A DNA stretch of 15,462 bases from NCBI GenBank assembly GCA_937864385.1, contig CALMJN010000054.1, forward strand, positions 1-15,462, given 5' to 3'. A program made the translations under genes and the position numbers. Below the pieces are notes generated by a model that worked only from the letters and a program-made list of their open reading frames with translations, made no database searches and was not told where the DNA came from. Of the stretch, positions 6,517 to 14,729 are shown piece after piece. The first letter of the stretch is position 1, and each line of letters opens with the position of its first letter. Source of the DNA: an uncultured Methanosarcinales archaeon (lineage in GTDB: Archaea > Halobacteriota > Methanosarcinia > Methanotrichales > Methanotrichaceae).

Positions 6517-6978
6517 TCACTCACCTCTGGCAAGGCCCTTGGCCTTGATGTAAGCATTCAGGTGGGCCAGATTCCTGTACTCTCCGCCCTTGGACTTGCG
6601 GTAAAGCAAGCGATAGGCATGGCTGTCTATCTGGCCGCCCTCTCTCATCTCCCGCAGCCTCTTTCGGAGAGCTCTGATCTTGGTCATCCACTGCTCTTTT
6701 CTCGGGTTTCTCGCTCCGACGGCGCCTCTTCTGCGGCCCGGTCCCTTGCAGTGGCCGTAGGCCCGCTTCTCGGCCCTGGCCCGGATCCTGCCCCGGCTGT
6801 TGCCCTTCTTGGGTTTGGCCTTGATGTTCCCGGCCTGGATCTGAGAGCGGATATCCTCGTGGGTTATGGCGTCGGATAGATCGCCGGAAACCTCCGGATC
6901 GGGATTGATCCAGACCCGGCTCTCGCCCACCTTCAATTCCGCTGCGGCCAGCCGCCGCTGGGTGGTAAATCCTGGCAT
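6517..6978 (-). CDS. rpl19e: Ribosomal protein eL19
   Basis: Archaeal/eukaryotic large-subunit protein, mostly helical and very basic. It opens MPGFTTQRRLAAAELKVG and continues with the VWINPD motif and the HEDIRSQIQAGNI segment typical of the family. The middle is KPKKGNSRGRIRARAEKR, and the C-terminal helix is long and Arg/Lys-rich. I chose ATG 6978 (153 residues) because GGAGGGG lies about eight bases upstream and the protein then begins as relatives do. The frame extends seven codons further to 6999 without support. One base separates the start from the eL32 stop. Confidence 0.96.
   Translation of the reverse strand: MPGFTTQRRLAAAELKVGESRVWINPDPEVSGDLSDAITHEDIRSQIQAGNIKAKPKKGNSRGRIRARAEKRAYGHCKGPGRRRGAVGARNPRKEQWMTKIRALRKRLREMREGGQIDSHAYRLLYRKSKGGEYRNLAHLNAYIKAKGLARGE
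6521..6527 (-). promoter_or_regulatory. Shine-Dalgarno site deciding the uL18 TTG start
   Basis: GAGGTGA with a five-base spacer to TTG 6515, located over the last codons of eL19. It rules in the TTG start and rules out upstream in-frame starts that would bury the site in coding sequence. Confidence 0.65.
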
Positions 6979-6979
6979 C

Positions 6980-7354
6980 CTAGGCCCCTCCGGTAGCATT
7001 GAGAACCTTGAGGCCGGCCTGCGCCGCCTTGGCCTGGATCTCCAGCCGCTTTTTCTTGCCCACAGCAGAGGCTATGCGCACGGCGTAGCCCTCTGCCTTT
7101 TCCAGGTCAGCCGGATTGTAGACCAGCATCTCCGGCAGGCCACAGGGATGGTATCCCCTGACTGCACTGGGGCTGCCATAGCCCGGTCGGACCAGCTTTC
7201 CCTTGGCCGCTATCTGCTGGCGGAGTTTGTTGTGCAGGCCGCGAGGCTTTCTCCAGCTGGTGGCCAGCCGTATCTTTTTATGTGAATCATGACAGTTGAA
7301 CTCGGGCTTCTTTAGCTTCTGCCGGGTTCGGACTCTCAGCAATCTCTCTGCCAC
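6980..7354 (-). CDS. rpl32e: Ribosomal protein eL32 (GTG start)
   Basis: Archaeal/eukaryotic large-subunit protein, recognised from KKPEFNCHDSHKKIRLATSWRKP, GYGSP and the HPCGLPEMLVYNPADLE block, ending with the helix that contains KKRLEIQAKA. I place the start at GTG 7354 (124 residues), five bases after GAGGTGA (7360-7366). The first in-frame GTG (7363) is part of that SD. It is at the short end for the family and lacks the long N-terminal arm some archaea carry. Confidence 0.93.
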   Translation of the reverse strand: MAERLLRVRTRQKLKKPEFNCHDSHKKIRLATSWRKPRGLHNKLRQQIAAKGKLVRPGYGSPSAVRGYHPCGLPEMLVYNPADLEKAEGYAVRIASAVGKKKRLEIQAKAAQAGLKVLNATGGA

Positions 7355-7359
7355 TGCCG

Positions 7360-7366
7360 TCACCTC
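7360..7366 (-). promoter_or_regulatory. Shine-Dalgarno site deciding the eL32 GTG start
   Basis: GAGGTGA with a five-base spacer to GTG 7354. The final TGA of the motif is the stop codon of uL6, so termination of uL6 takes place on top of the eL32 ribosome-binding site. Confidence 0.6.
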
Positions 7367-7890
7367 TTCTCCACCAGGTATATTCCGTCCTGGAATATCC
7401 TGATATCGAAACCACGCACCTTGGTAGCCTGCTCGATGTTGGCCATGGTCTGACCAACCTGCTCCTTGTCGATGCCTGTTATGCTCACTTCATCTTTGCC
7501 TATCTCGACCTTGGCGCCGGGCAGAATCCTGGCGGATCGAGGTTTTCTCTCACCCAGAAAATTGTTTATGATGAGCTCATTGGAAGCAGCCTTGAGCTGA
7601 ATGGGAAAGTGAGAGTACACTACCTTCATCTTGTACTCGTAACCCCGGGTCACGCCGGCAACCATGTTGCCGATGTGAGCCGCCAGGGTTCCCACCATTG
7701 CTCTGTGCTGCTTTCTATTGAGCCTGGAATTCACGATCAGTTGAGAGTCCTCTTTCTTGATCTCTATCTCGGGATAGGAGAGCTGCCGGGTGAGCTGGCC
7801 CTTGGGCCCCTTCACCGTGACCGTGTTTCCTTCCACGGATACAGCTACTCCTTCCGGGATCTCTACCGTTCGTGCGATCTCTTTGACCAT
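7360..7890 (-). CDS. rpl6: Ribosomal protein uL6
   Basis: Large-subunit protein near the GTPase centre, built of two similar domains. The 176 residues begin MVKEIARTVEIPEGV and include VTVKGPKGQLTR, a central basic region (RLNRKQHRAMVGT) and the archaeal C-terminal block KVRGFDIRIFQDGIYLVEKR. ATG 7890 is preceded by AGGTGA (7896-7901, five-base spacer), which includes the end of the uS8 TAG stop, so it is preferred over GTG 7899. The TGA stop overlaps the SD of eL32. Confidence 0.97.
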   Translation of the reverse strand: MVKEIARTVEIPEGVAVSVEGNTVTVKGPKGQLTRQLSYPEIEIKKEDSQLIVNSRLNRKQHRAMVGTLAAHIGNMVAGVTRGYEYKMKVVYSHFPIQLKAASNELIINNFLGERKPRSARILPGAKVEIGKDEVSITGIDKEQVGQTMANIEQATKVRGFDIRIFQDGIYLVEKR

Positions 7891-7899
7891 TGCGATCAC

Positions 7900-8289
7900 C
7901 TAATACACATAAGCCAGGAGCTGACCGCCCAGAGACTGGGACCTGGCATCGGAATGAGCCATGACCCCTTTGCTGGTGCTTAGAATCAGAACTCCGAAGT
8001 TCCTGGCCGGGAGGAATCGCTTCTCCCATTTCTCCATCTCGGTCACCTTGGTGGAGAACCTGGGCTTGATCACACCGCAGCGGTTGATCTTGCCCAAAAG
8101 CTTCACCCGGAACATTCCCGACTTTCCGTCGTCAACAAATTCAAACTCGCCTATGTATCCTCTATCCGCCATAACCTTCAGAGCCCTTCCTATGAGCTTG
8201 GAGGCGGGATGGATGATGCATTCAGGCTTGCCTACACTCTCCGCATTCTTTATTACGGAAAGGGCATCGGCCAGTGGATCCAATAACAT
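7900..8289 (-). CDS. rps8: Ribosomal protein uS8
   Basis: Primary 16S rRNA-binding protein of the small subunit, binding the central domain. The 129 residues begin [17 protein letters not shown], contain [12 protein letters not shown] and the KPRFS segment, and end with [13 protein letters not shown] and GGQLLAYVY, the archaeal signature. ATG 8289 is five bases after AGGTGG (8295-8300). The longer GTG start at 8298 lies in that SD. Confidence 0.97.
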   Translation of the reverse strand: MLLDPLADALSVIKNAESVGKPECIIHPASKLIGRALKVMADRGYIGEFEFVDDGKSGMFRVKLLGKINRCGVIKPRFSTKVTEMEKWEKRFLPARNFGVLILSTSKGVMAHSDARSQSLGGQLLAYVY

Positions 8290-8298
8290 TGTAGCCAC

Positions 8299-8451
8299 CT
8301 ACGAATACTTTTCAAAGCCCATCTCTGGGGCGATCTCTCGGAAGCACTGCCTGCAGAGGTATATGCCATACTTTCTCACCAGGCCGTTCTTATTGCCGCA
8401 GCGCTTGCACAGGTTTGCGCCTCTTCCGTAGACCTTCTTTCCTTTCTTCAT
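8299..8451 (-). CDS. rps14: Ribosomal protein uS14 (zinc-binding, 50 aa)
   Basis: Small-subunit head protein. Hand translation of the gap between uL5 and uS8 gives 50 residues starting [19 protein letters not shown] and ending [10 protein letters not shown]. Two CxxC pairs (residues 15/18 and 33/36, CKRC and CRQC) form the zinc site of the short archaeal/C+ type. Its ATG overlaps the uL5 stop as ATGA, and its TAG stop forms part of the uS8 SD. The gene is easily missed because of its length. Confidence 0.97.
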   Translation of the reverse strand: MKKGKKVYGRGANLCKRCGNKNGLVRKYGIYLCRQCFREIAPEMGFEKYS

Positions 8452-8963
8452 GCTGCCTCCAAGATCTCAATGCCGAACTTCTTGGCCACGAAATCCATGG
8501 TGTCGTCCTTGTTCAGCCTCTGCCTTACAGGAAGCTTCTTCTGGCATACCCGCCTCTTTGCTATCCTGTATCCGGCCCTCTTCATGGCCACGGAGACATC
8601 CATTCCGAATATGCCGATCTCGGGATCGTATCTCATGCCCGGAAAGTCGGTATGCTCCTCAATGCCGAAAGAGAAGTTGCCCTGCTGATCGAACTGGCTC
8701 TTCTTGAGGCTACTCCCTGCTGCCTTTAGAGCCACGGCCAGAAAATCCTCGGCTGCTTTACCCCGCAAGGTCAGCTTGGCACCTATGGGCTCGTTCTTCT
8801 TGATTCCGAAGGTTGGCAGAGTCTTCTTGGCAATGGATCGAACCGGCTGCTGCTTGGCTATGGTCTTCATAATGGTCTCGGCGTTGACCAGCCTCTGGCC
8901 GCTCTCACCTACGCCTATATGCACCACGACCTTGTCCACACGGGGAACGAGATTGGCGTTCAT
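8448..8963 (-). CDS. rpl5: Ribosomal protein uL5
   Basis: Large-subunit protein that binds 5S rRNA with uL18 and touches the P-site tRNA. The 171 residues include [17 protein letters not shown] at the N-terminus and [17 protein letters not shown] in the middle. The loop [18 protein letters not shown], the hallmark of archaeal/eukaryotic uL5, is also present. ATG 8963 overlaps the eS4 stop by four bases (ATGA). Confidence 0.97.
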   Translation of the reverse strand: MNANLVPRVDKVVVHIGVGESGQRLVNAETIMKTIAKQQPVRSIAKKTLPTFGIKKNEPIGAKLTLRGKAAEDFLAVALKAAGSSLKKSQFDQQGNFSFGIEEHTDFPGMRYDPEIGIFGMDVSVAMKRAGYRIAKRRVCQKKLPVRQRLNKDDTMDFVAKKFGIEILEAA

Positions 8964-9664
8964 CTGACAGCCCCCAGCTTGATCACTGGCTCATCCTTGC
9001 CGATCATGTAAACATAATCCTCGATGGTCTCGAACTCTTTGTCCCCGGAGATGATGACCCGATTGGGCTGGGAGCTCTTCACGGTTATGATCTCCTTGAT
9101 CTTCCCCGTCTGGCCGGAATGCTTTCCGCCCACGACCATGGCCAGGTTTCCCACCTCAAAGCCGATCTGATCTTCTATCTGCTTGTCCGGTATAGAGAGC
9201 ACCAGAGAGTCGCCCACCTTATAGTCTCCCTCGGCCAGTTTGTTGGAGCCGTCGGAGAGGTTGAGCTGCTGCTTCTTGCCCTTGAGTATGGTCTTGTTCT
9301 CGATCCTGGCCAGTTTTCGAACTGCTCCCGGCTCGAGAAGGCTGAGATAGAACATGCCCTTCTCGTCTTTGAGCATGCGGTATTGCTGATCCAAAGACGG
9401 CACGGATATGACATCGAATATGCCCACCGGCAGCTTGTAGTCCTTCTGGGTCTTGCCATCCACCAGGACATTGCCCTCGTAGAGAATCCTCTTGGCCTCG
9501 CGGGCGTTGTCCACCAGCTTGAGCATATCCCGGACGATCATCAATAGCGGCATGCTCTCGGCGGAGGAATGAGGTCCAGGGCTGGGCTTGGCCACCCAGG
9601 CATGGTTCTTCCTGGAGATGGGCCAGCTTACGGGAATGGTTATCCTCTTTTGATGTCTGCTCAT
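8960..9664 (-). CDS. rps4e: Ribosomal protein eS4
   Basis: Archaeal/eukaryotic small-subunit protein. The 234 residues start [19 protein letters not shown]. An S4-like RNA-binding domain covers about 42-100 ([16 protein letters not shown]), followed by the S4e central domain and a C-terminal KOW motif ([12 protein letters not shown], about 175-190). The open frame continues 48 codons upstream inside uL24, but the family start is ATG 9664, which overlaps the uL24 stop as ATGA. Confidence 0.97.
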   Translation of the reverse strand: MSRHQKRITIPVSWPISRKNHAWVAKPSPGPHSSAESMPLLMIVRDMLKLVDNAREAKRILYEGNVLVDGKTQKDYKLPVGIFDVISVPSLDQQYRMLKDEKGMFYLSLLEPGAVRKLARIENKTILKGKKQQLNLSDGSNKLAEGDYKVGDSLVLSIPDKQIEDQIGFEVGNLAMVVGGKHSGQTGKIKEIITVKSSQPNRVIISGDKEFETIEDYVYMIGKDEPVIKLGAVR

Positions 9665-10020
9665 TCTGATCGCCTCGCGAATATCTTCTCTCGCTCTGTA
9701 TCCTCCATGTCCAGCTTGATGATCATGACATTGGAGGGATGAATGGTCCTGGGCACCTCGGTTCCGTCGGATCGGTAGTTGCTTACCCCGGCTACCTTGA
9801 TGGTGCATCTCTTGATATCCACGTCCTCGACCTCGCCTTCCGTGCCGGCGTGGTCGCCTCTCATGACCTTCACCGTATCGCCCTTTCGCACCTGAGCATT
9901 GCGCTTCTTCAGCTCCTCGCGGAGAGCCTTGCTCAGGGGTGCGTGCATGTACTTCTGACGCTTATGCAAGGGCGACGTGTACCTTTCCTTTCGTTGCTTT
10001 CTTGGCTGTTTGGAAATCAT
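9661..10020 (-). CDS. rpl24: Ribosomal protein uL24
   Basis: Large-subunit assembly-initiator protein with a KOW motif. The 119 residues begin [20 protein letters not shown]. The KOW stretch is [19 protein letters not shown] (about 47-65), and the archaeal tail includes [13 protein letters not shown] 10020 matches the family start; a TTG at 10035 would overlap uL14 without gain. Only a weak GTGATG lies upstream. Confidence 0.96.
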   Translation of the reverse strand: MISKQPRKQRKERYTSPLHKRQKYMHAPLSKALREELKKRNAQVRKGDTVKVMRGDHAGTEGEVEDVDIKRCTIKVAGVSNYRSDGTEVPRTIHPSNVMIIKLDMEDTEREKIFARRSE

Positions 10021-10027
10021 AAAATCA

Positions 10028-10426
10028 TCACACAATTATGGACGCCGCAGAAGCTACCTTTGAGAACCTCTCCGCTACCTCGCGTGCCACCGGTCCCTTG
10101 ACCTCCGAGCCCTTGGGAACGCCCTCGTCATCCACGATGACTGCGGCATTGTCCTCGAACTTAACCCGGAGACCGTCGGGCCTGCGGAACTCCTTTCTCT
10201 GGCGTATGATGACGGCCTTGAAGATCTGCTTTCTCATATCCGGAGTTCCCTTTTTCACTGATACTATGACCACGTCCCCAATTCCAGCGCAGGGCTGTCT
10301 ATTTTTCACGCCTCGATAATTCTTGACTGCGATGACGTGTAGCGTCCGCGCACCTGTATTGTCTACACAATCCAGGTATGCGCCAGTGTTGATCGCCCTT
10401 GGGATCTTGGCCTTCTGTCCCTTCAT
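10028..10426 (-). CDS. rpl14: Ribosomal protein uL14
   Basis: Large-subunit protein at the bridge to 30S. The 132 residues begin [20 protein letters not shown]. They include the invariant DNTGARTL, the [13 protein letters not shown] block and [21 protein letters not shown] 10426 overlaps the uS17 stop as ATGA. The extra 17 upstream codons of the open frame are not family-like. Confidence 0.97.
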   Translation of the reverse strand: MKGQKAKIPRAINTGAYLDCVDNTGARTLHVIAVKNYRGVKNRQPCAGIGDVVIVSVKKGTPDMRKQIFKAVIIRQRKEFRRPDGLRVKFEDNAAVIVDDEGVPKGSEVKGPVAREVAERFSKVASAASIIV

Positions 10427-10743
10427 TTCAAGACCTCCACCACAACATAGGATTTGGTCCGGGAAAGGGGCCGACACTCCGCTATTTTGACACTATCTCC
10501 CGCCTTGGCTTGGATGCAGGGGGGATTGTGCGCATGGATTTTGGACTGTCTCTTCTCGAATCGTTCGTACTTCGTTGCCTTCTTCTCGAATTTGCGCATG
10601 ACTACCACAGTATTGTCCATCCTGTCGCTGACCACGGTGCAACTGAAGACCTGGCCGCGCACGGATAGATTGCCATGGAAGGGACACTTTGGATCGCTGC
10701 ACTCCTTCTCCGGAGCCGCAACATCCAGTCCGATATCCCTCAT
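10423..10743 (-). CDS. rps17: Ribosomal protein uS17
   Basis: Primary 16S rRNA-binding OB-fold protein. The 106 residues begin [15 protein letters not shown], contain the archaeal [12 protein letters not shown] segment, and carry [12 protein letters not shown] plus [10 protein letters not shown] and [17 protein letters not shown] 10743 overlaps the rnp1 stop as ATGA and sits six bases after GAGGTG (10750-10755), so it is chosen over GTG 10752. Confidence 0.96.
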   Translation of the reverse strand: MRDIGLDVAAPEKECSDPKCPFHGNLSVRGQVFSCTVVSDRMDNTVVVMRKFEKKATKYERFEKRQSKIHAHNPPCIQAKAGDSVKIAECRPLSRTKSYVVVEVLK

Positions 10744-11033
10744 AACTTCCACCTCGTCTTTTGCATTCTCTTGCTTATTCTGTTCTCGGGCTGCGAGATC
10801 AAGACCGAACCTGCGATCCTCACCTTCTGCCCGCCGGGCAGGGTGAAGTCCAGGCTCGTATTCTTTTTGGCAAGGCGCACCACCTTGGCTTTTGTCTCCA
10901 AAAGGAAGGTATTCCTGGTCTCGTCTATAACCTGACCGGTGAGCCCGGCCTGGCAGGGATTGCTGCTCTGACCAACCGTTATGTGGAGGCCGATCAGCTC
11001 ATGCCGGGCCAGGTTGTCAGGTCTCAGGCTCAC
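10740..11033 (-). CDS. rnp1: RNase P protein component 1 (Rpp29/Pop4 family)
   Basis: Protein subunit of archaeal RNase P, the ribonucleoprotein that removes 5' leaders from tRNA precursors; with Rpp21 it supports the specificity domain of the RNA. The 97 residues show [26 protein letters not shown] and [20 protein letters not shown], the Sm-like barrel motif set of the family. The start is GTG 11033, in a GTGA overlap with uL29; no internal start would keep the conserved part. Placement between uL29 and uS17 is standard in Euryarchaeota. Many relatives also have a SUI1/eIF1-like gene here, which is absent. Confidence 0.94.
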   Translation of the reverse strand: MSLRPDNLARHELIGLHITVGQSSNPCQAGLTGQVIDETRNTFLLETKAKVVRLAKKNTSLDFTLPGGQKVRIAGSVLISQPENRISKRMQKTRWKL

Positions 11034-11233
11034 TTTGATCTTCTCTCCGTCTGGACGGTCTTGATCCTGGCTATCGTCCTGCGCAGGTCTCTTATCCTTC
11101 CGGGTTTTTCCGGAGCGCCTCCGGCGGTGACGATGCCTCTCTCGCGGATGAGCTCGCTTTCGAGCTTTCGCAGCTCCTCTGCAATCTCCTCCTGGTTCAT
11201 GTTTCGGATCTCGTCAATCTTGAAGATAGCCAT
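11030..11233 (-). CDS. rpl29: Ribosomal protein uL29
   Basis: Small two-helix large-subunit protein at the tunnel exit, part of the docking site for SRP and SecY. The 67 residues begin [17 protein letters not shown] and include the [15 protein letters not shown] helix and the archaeal [15 protein letters not shown] motif. ATG 11233 follows the uS3 stop by five bases, with GAGTGA as a moderate SD. GTG 11242 is an unlikely earlier start. Confidence 0.95.
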   Translation of the reverse strand: MAIFKIDEIRNMNQEEIAEELRKLESELIRERGIVTAGGAPEKPGRIRDLRRTIARIKTVQTERRSK

Positions 11234-11238
11234 AAAGC

Positions 11239-12093
11239 TCACTCTTCCTTGGCGCCGGGCTCGGCATCGGCCTTCTCTTCAGGCAGAGGTGCCTCCTCGA
11301 TCGCGCCCTCGGCTGCAGCCACCGGCTCGTCCATGGGAACGGGTGCAGGCTCGGATGAGGGCTCAGACTCCAGCAGCTGATCGAGATCGCTCTTTTTCTC
11401 AGGAGCAGTCTCTGCTGCCTGCTCAGGCGCTGGCTTTGGTGCCGGTGCCTTCTCCGGCTTCTTCTGCTCCACCGGAGCGGGCGCCGGCGCAGCCTCTACA
11501 GGCAGCTCAATCCGGAAGTCGTCAGGAAGCCTGACGTCAGGCGGTATGATCCTGACCTGGCAGCCGATAACTCCCAGCTTCTTGACTGCCACGGAGTAGC
11601 CTCTGTCCACCAGATCCACGGCCGGCTTGCCGGAGTGCTTGATATAACCGGAGATGAACTTCTCCGTGCGTGAGCGCGGTCCGGTGAGCTTGCCGGAGAT
11701 GACTATCTCGCAGCCTAAAGCCCCTGCGTCCATCACTCTTCTCATCATGGACTGGCCTGCCTTCCGGAAGTACCAGCCCCTCTCCAGAGAGGAGGCGAGA
11801 CGGTTGGCCACCACCCGGCCGTTCAGATCGCCCCGGCCCACATCCTGGACATCGATCTGAGGATTGTCCAGATGGAACCTGCGATCCAGGTCGCGGGTGA
11901 TCTTGCGGATAAGCTTTCCGCCCTTGCCTATGACCATACCCGGCTTTTCGGCATAAACTGTGATCTGGGTGCCCATGGGGGTGCGGTTCATAACCATGCC
12001 CCCGTAGCCTGCCCTCTCCAGCTCCTCGGCCAGATACTCATTGACCAGAGCCTTGGATATGCCCTCAGCCACGAACTTCTTCTCGACAGACAT
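11239..12093 (-). CDS. rps3: Ribosomal protein uS3 with long acidic/Pro-Ala tail
   Basis: Small-subunit head protein at the mRNA entry tunnel. Residues 1-198 form the usual body. A KH domain has the GxxG loop GKGG at 56-59, and the C-terminal domain has [21 protein letters not shown], the [13 protein letters not shown] block and VRIIPP. After residue 198 comes an 86-residue low-complexity tail rich in Ala, Pro and Glu, likely disordered. Tails of this kind occur in some methanogen uS3, so it is unusual but not unique. ATG 12093 shares its last base-pairing position with the uL22 stop (TGATG), seven bases after GAGGTGA. Confidence 0.96.
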   Translation of the reverse strand: MSVEKKFVAEGISKALVNEYLAEELERAGYGGMVMNRTPMGTQITVYAEKPGMVIGKGGKLIRKITRDLDRRFHLDNPQIDVQDVGRGDLNGRVVANRLASSLERGWYFRKAGQSMMRRVMDAGALGCEIVISGKLTGPRSRTEKFISGYIKHSGKPAVDLVDRGYSVAVKKLGVIGCQVRIIPPDVRLPDDFRIELPVEAAPAPAPVEQKKPEKAPAPKPAPEQAAETAPEKKSDLDQLLESEPSSEPAPVPMDEPVAAAEGAIEEAPLPEEKADAEPGAKEE

Positions 12094-12554
12094 CAGCTCT
12101 TCACCTCTGTCAAGACCATCTCCACCGAGACCGTCTCAGTGTTCTTGGGTGTGGCCCTTCCCATGGCCCGAGGCATCCATCCCTGAATGGTTCTGCCCTT
12201 CTTGGTGCCGGCATGGAAGATGCGGAGCCGGTCCGATTCCATTCCCTTGTATTCGGCATTGGCCACGGCGTTCTTGAGAACAGTCAAGACCTCTTTTGCC
12301 GCCTTCTGCGGATATCTGCCCGCATCCCATCCCAGCAGGTTATGCCTGTGGGCCACATTCCTGTTGTAGCGCTTGAAGGGCACCGCCCTCTTCAAAGCAA
12401 TTACATCTTCCAGGTAAGTGAGGGCGGCCTGTGCCCTCATGCCCCTTAGCGTTCTGCAGATCTCCCGGGCGTGCTTTGGTGAGATGTGAAGCTCCATCCC
12501 CATGGCCCTTGAAGAGCGTCCTGCAGGCGTAAGCGAATAATCTAATCTGCCCAA
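12093..12554 (-). CDS. rpl22: Ribosomal protein uL22 (TTG start)
   Basis: Large-subunit protein lining the exit tunnel. The 153 residues include [18 protein letters not shown] at the N-terminus, [14 protein letters not shown], and the tunnel hairpin region [17 protein letters not shown]. The C-terminus carries [19 protein letters not shown]. Relatives begin at a Met aligned with the TTG at 12554, which has GAGGTG (12562-12567) seven bases before it. The longest frame starts at GTG 12569, inside the stop/SD overlap with uS19, and would add five unconserved residues. Confidence 0.94.
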   Translation of the reverse strand: MGRLDYSLTPAGRSSRAMGMELHISPKHAREICRTLRGMRAQAALTYLEDVIALKRAVPFKRYNRNVAHRHNLLGWDAGRYPQKAAKEVLTVLKNAVANAEYKGMESDRLRIFHAGTKKGRTIQGWMPRAMGRATPKNTETVSVEMVLTEVKS

Positions 12555-12561
12555 ATCAACA

Positions 12562-12567
12562 CACCTC
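12562..12567 (-). promoter_or_regulatory. Shine-Dalgarno site deciding the uL22 TTG start
   Basis: GAGGTG, seven bases before TTG 12554. Its first two bases are the GA of the uS19 TGA stop codon. Confidence 0.6.
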
Positions 12568-12976
12568 ACTTCAGCGGCACATATTTGCTCGATCTGGTAG
12601 CGCCGACGCCTGCAGCTCCATGTTGGACGCGGCCTCTGGTCAGCGCGAACTCGCCGAAGTAGTGCCCTATCATCTCGGGCATGACCTCTACCTTCTCAAA
12701 GCTCTTGCCGTTGTAGATCTCTAAGCTCTTGCCCACCATGTCCGGCAGGATGATCATATTCCGGATGTGGGTTCGAACCGAGTCCTTGCTCTTGAAGCCT
12801 GAGAGAAGCTTCTTGTTCTCCTTCATCAGGCCCCTCTTGATCGATCTGCGCTGCCGCGCTGGTAAGAGCCCGGCAAGCTCCTCTATACTAAGCTTGGCGA
12901 GGTCGGCAACCTTCCGGCCCCGATACAAGAATTCTTCCTTCCTCTTGGGAAGCTTGGATCCTGCTTTCTTAGCCAA
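12566..12976 (-). CDS. rps19: Ribosomal protein uS19 (TTG start)
   Basis: Small-subunit head protein near the A-site finger bridge. The 136 residues after a TTG start read as [13 protein letters not shown], which is how relatives begin. Later blocks are RRSIKRG, the [13 protein letters not shown] segment and [19 protein letters not shown], ending [14 protein letters not shown]. The SD AGGTGA (12982-12987), five bases before TTG 12976, contains the last two bases of the uL2 stop. GTG 12985 and ATG 12982 overlap that SD and are less likely, though ATG cannot be excluded from sequence alone. Confidence 0.94.
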   Translation of the reverse strand: MAKKAGSKLPKRKEEFLYRGRKVADLAKLSIEELAGLLPARQRRSIKRGLMKENKKLLSGFKSKDSVRTHIRNMIILPDMVGKSLEIYNGKSFEKVEVMPEMIGHYFGEFALTRGRVQHGAAGVGATRSSKYVPLK

Positions 12977-12981
12977 ATTCA

Positions 12982-12987
12982 TCACCT
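12982..12987 (-). promoter_or_regulatory. Shine-Dalgarno site deciding the uS19 TTG start
   Basis: AGGTGA with a five-base spacer to TTG 12976. The competing ATG at 12982 starts on the final base of this motif, so it could not be served by it. Confidence 0.6.
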
Positions 12988-13699
12988 AGCGCTTGCCGGT
13001 CTTCCTTGCGGCTATGGATCCGACCTTTCGGCCGGGCGGGGTATTCCTGCTTACAGTCTTGGGCCGGCCGGGATGCTGCCGTCCGCCGCCTCCGAAGGGA
13101 TGGTCTACGGCGTTCATGGCCACGCCCCGCACAATGGGCCACTTCTTGGCCTTGGACTGGAACTTGAAGAAGCTCTTGCCCGCTTTGACCAGGGGCTTGT
13201 CCAGGCGACCTCCGCCGGCCACAACTCCTATGGTGGCCATGCACTTGGGAGAAAGCCATTTCATCTCCCCGCTGGGCAGCTGCACCACAGTCTGGCCCAC
13301 ATCATGAGCCACCAGTATGGCGCATACGCCCGAGGATCGGGCGAACTGGCCGCCGTGGCCGGGCTGGGATTCCACATTGCAGATGGGGATTCCCTCCGGA
13401 ATCTCGGCCAGCGGCAGGGTGTTTCCCGGCTCGATTGGCGCGGATATGCCGCAGGCTACCTCCTGGCCCACATACATGCCCTCGGGTACCAGGATGTATC
13501 TCATCTCTCCGCTCTCCAGGGCCACCAGCGCCACAGGGGCGCTCCGGGCCGGATCGCGCATGATATCCATTACAGTTCCCTTCACCGTGGCATCGTGATC
13601 TGGCTTGAGGTTCTTGATGTCAGCTCTGTACCTGTGAGAGGGTGCCCTGTAGTTAGGAGATCCTTTTCCTCGGTTTTGAGATATGATTCGATGTCCCAT
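12986..13699 (-). CDS. rpl2: Ribosomal protein uL2
   Basis: Core large-subunit protein essential for subunit joining and peptidyl-transferase activity. The 237 residues begin MGHRIISQNRGKGSPNYRAP. Further blocks are NVESQPGHGGQFARSSG (108-124) and the KKWPIVRGVAMNAVDHPFGG region, with the conserved His at residue 200. The basic C-terminal GRKVGSIAARKTGKR closes the protein. ATG 13699 is 11 bases after the uL23 stop, the widest gap within the operon, with GGTGG as SD. Confidence 0.98.
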   Translation of the reverse strand: MGHRIISQNRGKGSPNYRAPSHRYRADIKNLKPDHDATVKGTVMDIMRDPARSAPVALVALESGEMRYILVPEGMYVGQEVACGISAPIEPGNTLPLAEIPEGIPICNVESQPGHGGQFARSSGVCAILVAHDVGQTVVQLPSGEMKWLSPKCMATIGVVAGGGRLDKPLVKAGKSFFKFQSKAKKWPIVRGVAMNAVDHPFGGGGRQHPGRPKTVSRNTPPGRKVGSIAARKTGKR

Positions 13700-13710
13700 A
13701 TTTTTCCCAC

Positions 13711-13959
13711 CTACAGCAGACCTAGCCTGGTGGCCAGCTCATTGGCGCTGCCCTCTTTGGCCAGCTTGACTATGGCCTTCTTCTCTCCCTGGGAGGTGAT
13801 CATGGTCCGCACACTCTGGACCTCTATATCATAGATGTCCTCCAGGGCTTTCTTGATCTCCGGCTTGGTCGATCTCATGTTCACCAGGAACTCCAGAGTG
13901 TTGTTGGAGTCGATCATGCCGGTGACCTTTTCTGTGACATAGGGGCTCTTGATGATCAT
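13711..13959 (-). CDS. rpl23: Ribosomal protein uL23
   Basis: Tunnel-exit protein of the large subunit and docking point for SRP and the translocon. The 82 residues begin [17 protein letters not shown] and contain [19 protein letters not shown] and [17 protein letters not shown], the full short archaeal form. ATG 13959 overlaps the uL4 stop as ATGA. Confidence 0.97.
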   Translation of the reverse strand: MIIKSPYVTEKVTGMIDSNNTLEFLVNMRSTKPEIKKALEDIYDIEVQSVRTMITSQGEKKAIVKLAKEGSANELATRLGLL

Positions 13960-14726
13960 TGCTCTGCCTCCTGACCTTTTTTGGCCAGCTTGTCCAGGGA
14001 GGACTCGGTCCAGATCGTGAGCCTTCCGGCCTGGGTTCCCGGAGCGAGAAGCTCGGCGTTGAGCCTCTCCACGGTGACGAAGTCCACGCCGGGCAGGTTA
14101 CGGGCCGCCTTGCCCAGGCCGGAGTCTGTCCCGGCGACGATGAGCAGGCTCTTTCTGCCCTTGTACTTCCTGCCCCGTAGCTTGCCCTTGCCGGCGCGGA
14201 TGTTCCGGCCCAGCTTGGCCCGCAGGACGTCGTCGTAAAGGCCGGCGGCTTCCAGGAACTTAATGACCTCGCTGGTCTTGCTCAAGGACTCGATATCGTT
14301 CTTGGCCACTACGGGCAAATCCCGCTGGAACTTATGGCCTCGAGCGGCCACCAGACCGGATGAAGCAGTCGCGGCTATGGCAGAGCGGATGGCCTTTCTC
14401 CTCTCCTTCTTGTTCACCTTTTCCGAGTAAACGGCATTGGGCTGGGGAGCATGGGATCGCCGCCCGCCCACGGCCATGGGAACGCCTGCTGCCCGGCGAC
14501 CGTTCTTGAGCCTGAGGACTCTGGATGTGCCGTGTCCCGTGCCCCAGGAAACGGCAGAGGTGTTCATGCCGGCATAAAAGTGTGGGCCGTAGCTCTGAAG
14601 CCTGTTGGCCTGCGCTGCAAGCACTGCCCGCTTGATTATGTCCGGACGGTACTCCTCCTCGAAGACGGGAGGCAGCTCCACCTCGCCGCTGTTGTTTCCG
14701 GATAGATCAATGATATTTGCCTTCAT
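13956..14726 (-). CDS. rpl4: Ribosomal protein uL4
   Basis: Large-subunit protein with an extended loop into the exit tunnel. The 256 residues begin [19 protein letters not shown]. The loop region has [19 protein letters not shown] and the [14 protein letters not shown] segment, and the C-terminal globular part includes [18 protein letters not shown] and the [21 protein letters not shown] motif. ATG 14726 follows the uL3 stop by three bases. Confidence 0.97.
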   Translation of the reverse strand: MKANIIDLSGNNSGEVELPPVFEEEYRPDIIKRAVLAAQANRLQSYGPHFYAGMNTSAVSWGTGHGTSRVLRLKNGRRAAGVPMAVGGRRSHAPQPNAVYSEKVNKKERRKAIRSAIAATASSGLVAARGHKFQRDLPVVAKNDIESLSKTSEVIKFLEAAGLYDDVLRAKLGRNIRAGKGKLRGRKYKGRKSLLIVAGTDSGLGKAARNLPGVDFVTVERLNAELLAPGTQAGRLTIWTESSLDKLAKKGQEAEQ

Positions 14727-14729
14727 GGT

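Noticed and set aside
9665..9808. A 48-residue N-terminal extension of eS4
   Set aside because: It lies in another frame of uL24, does not resemble eS4, and ATG 9664 matches the family start with an ATGA overlap.
10761..11534. Plus-strand open frame of 257 codons opposite uS3, uL29 and rnp1
   Set aside because: It is antisense to three recognised genes; its Pro/Ala/Arg-rich end is the complement of the uS3 tail.
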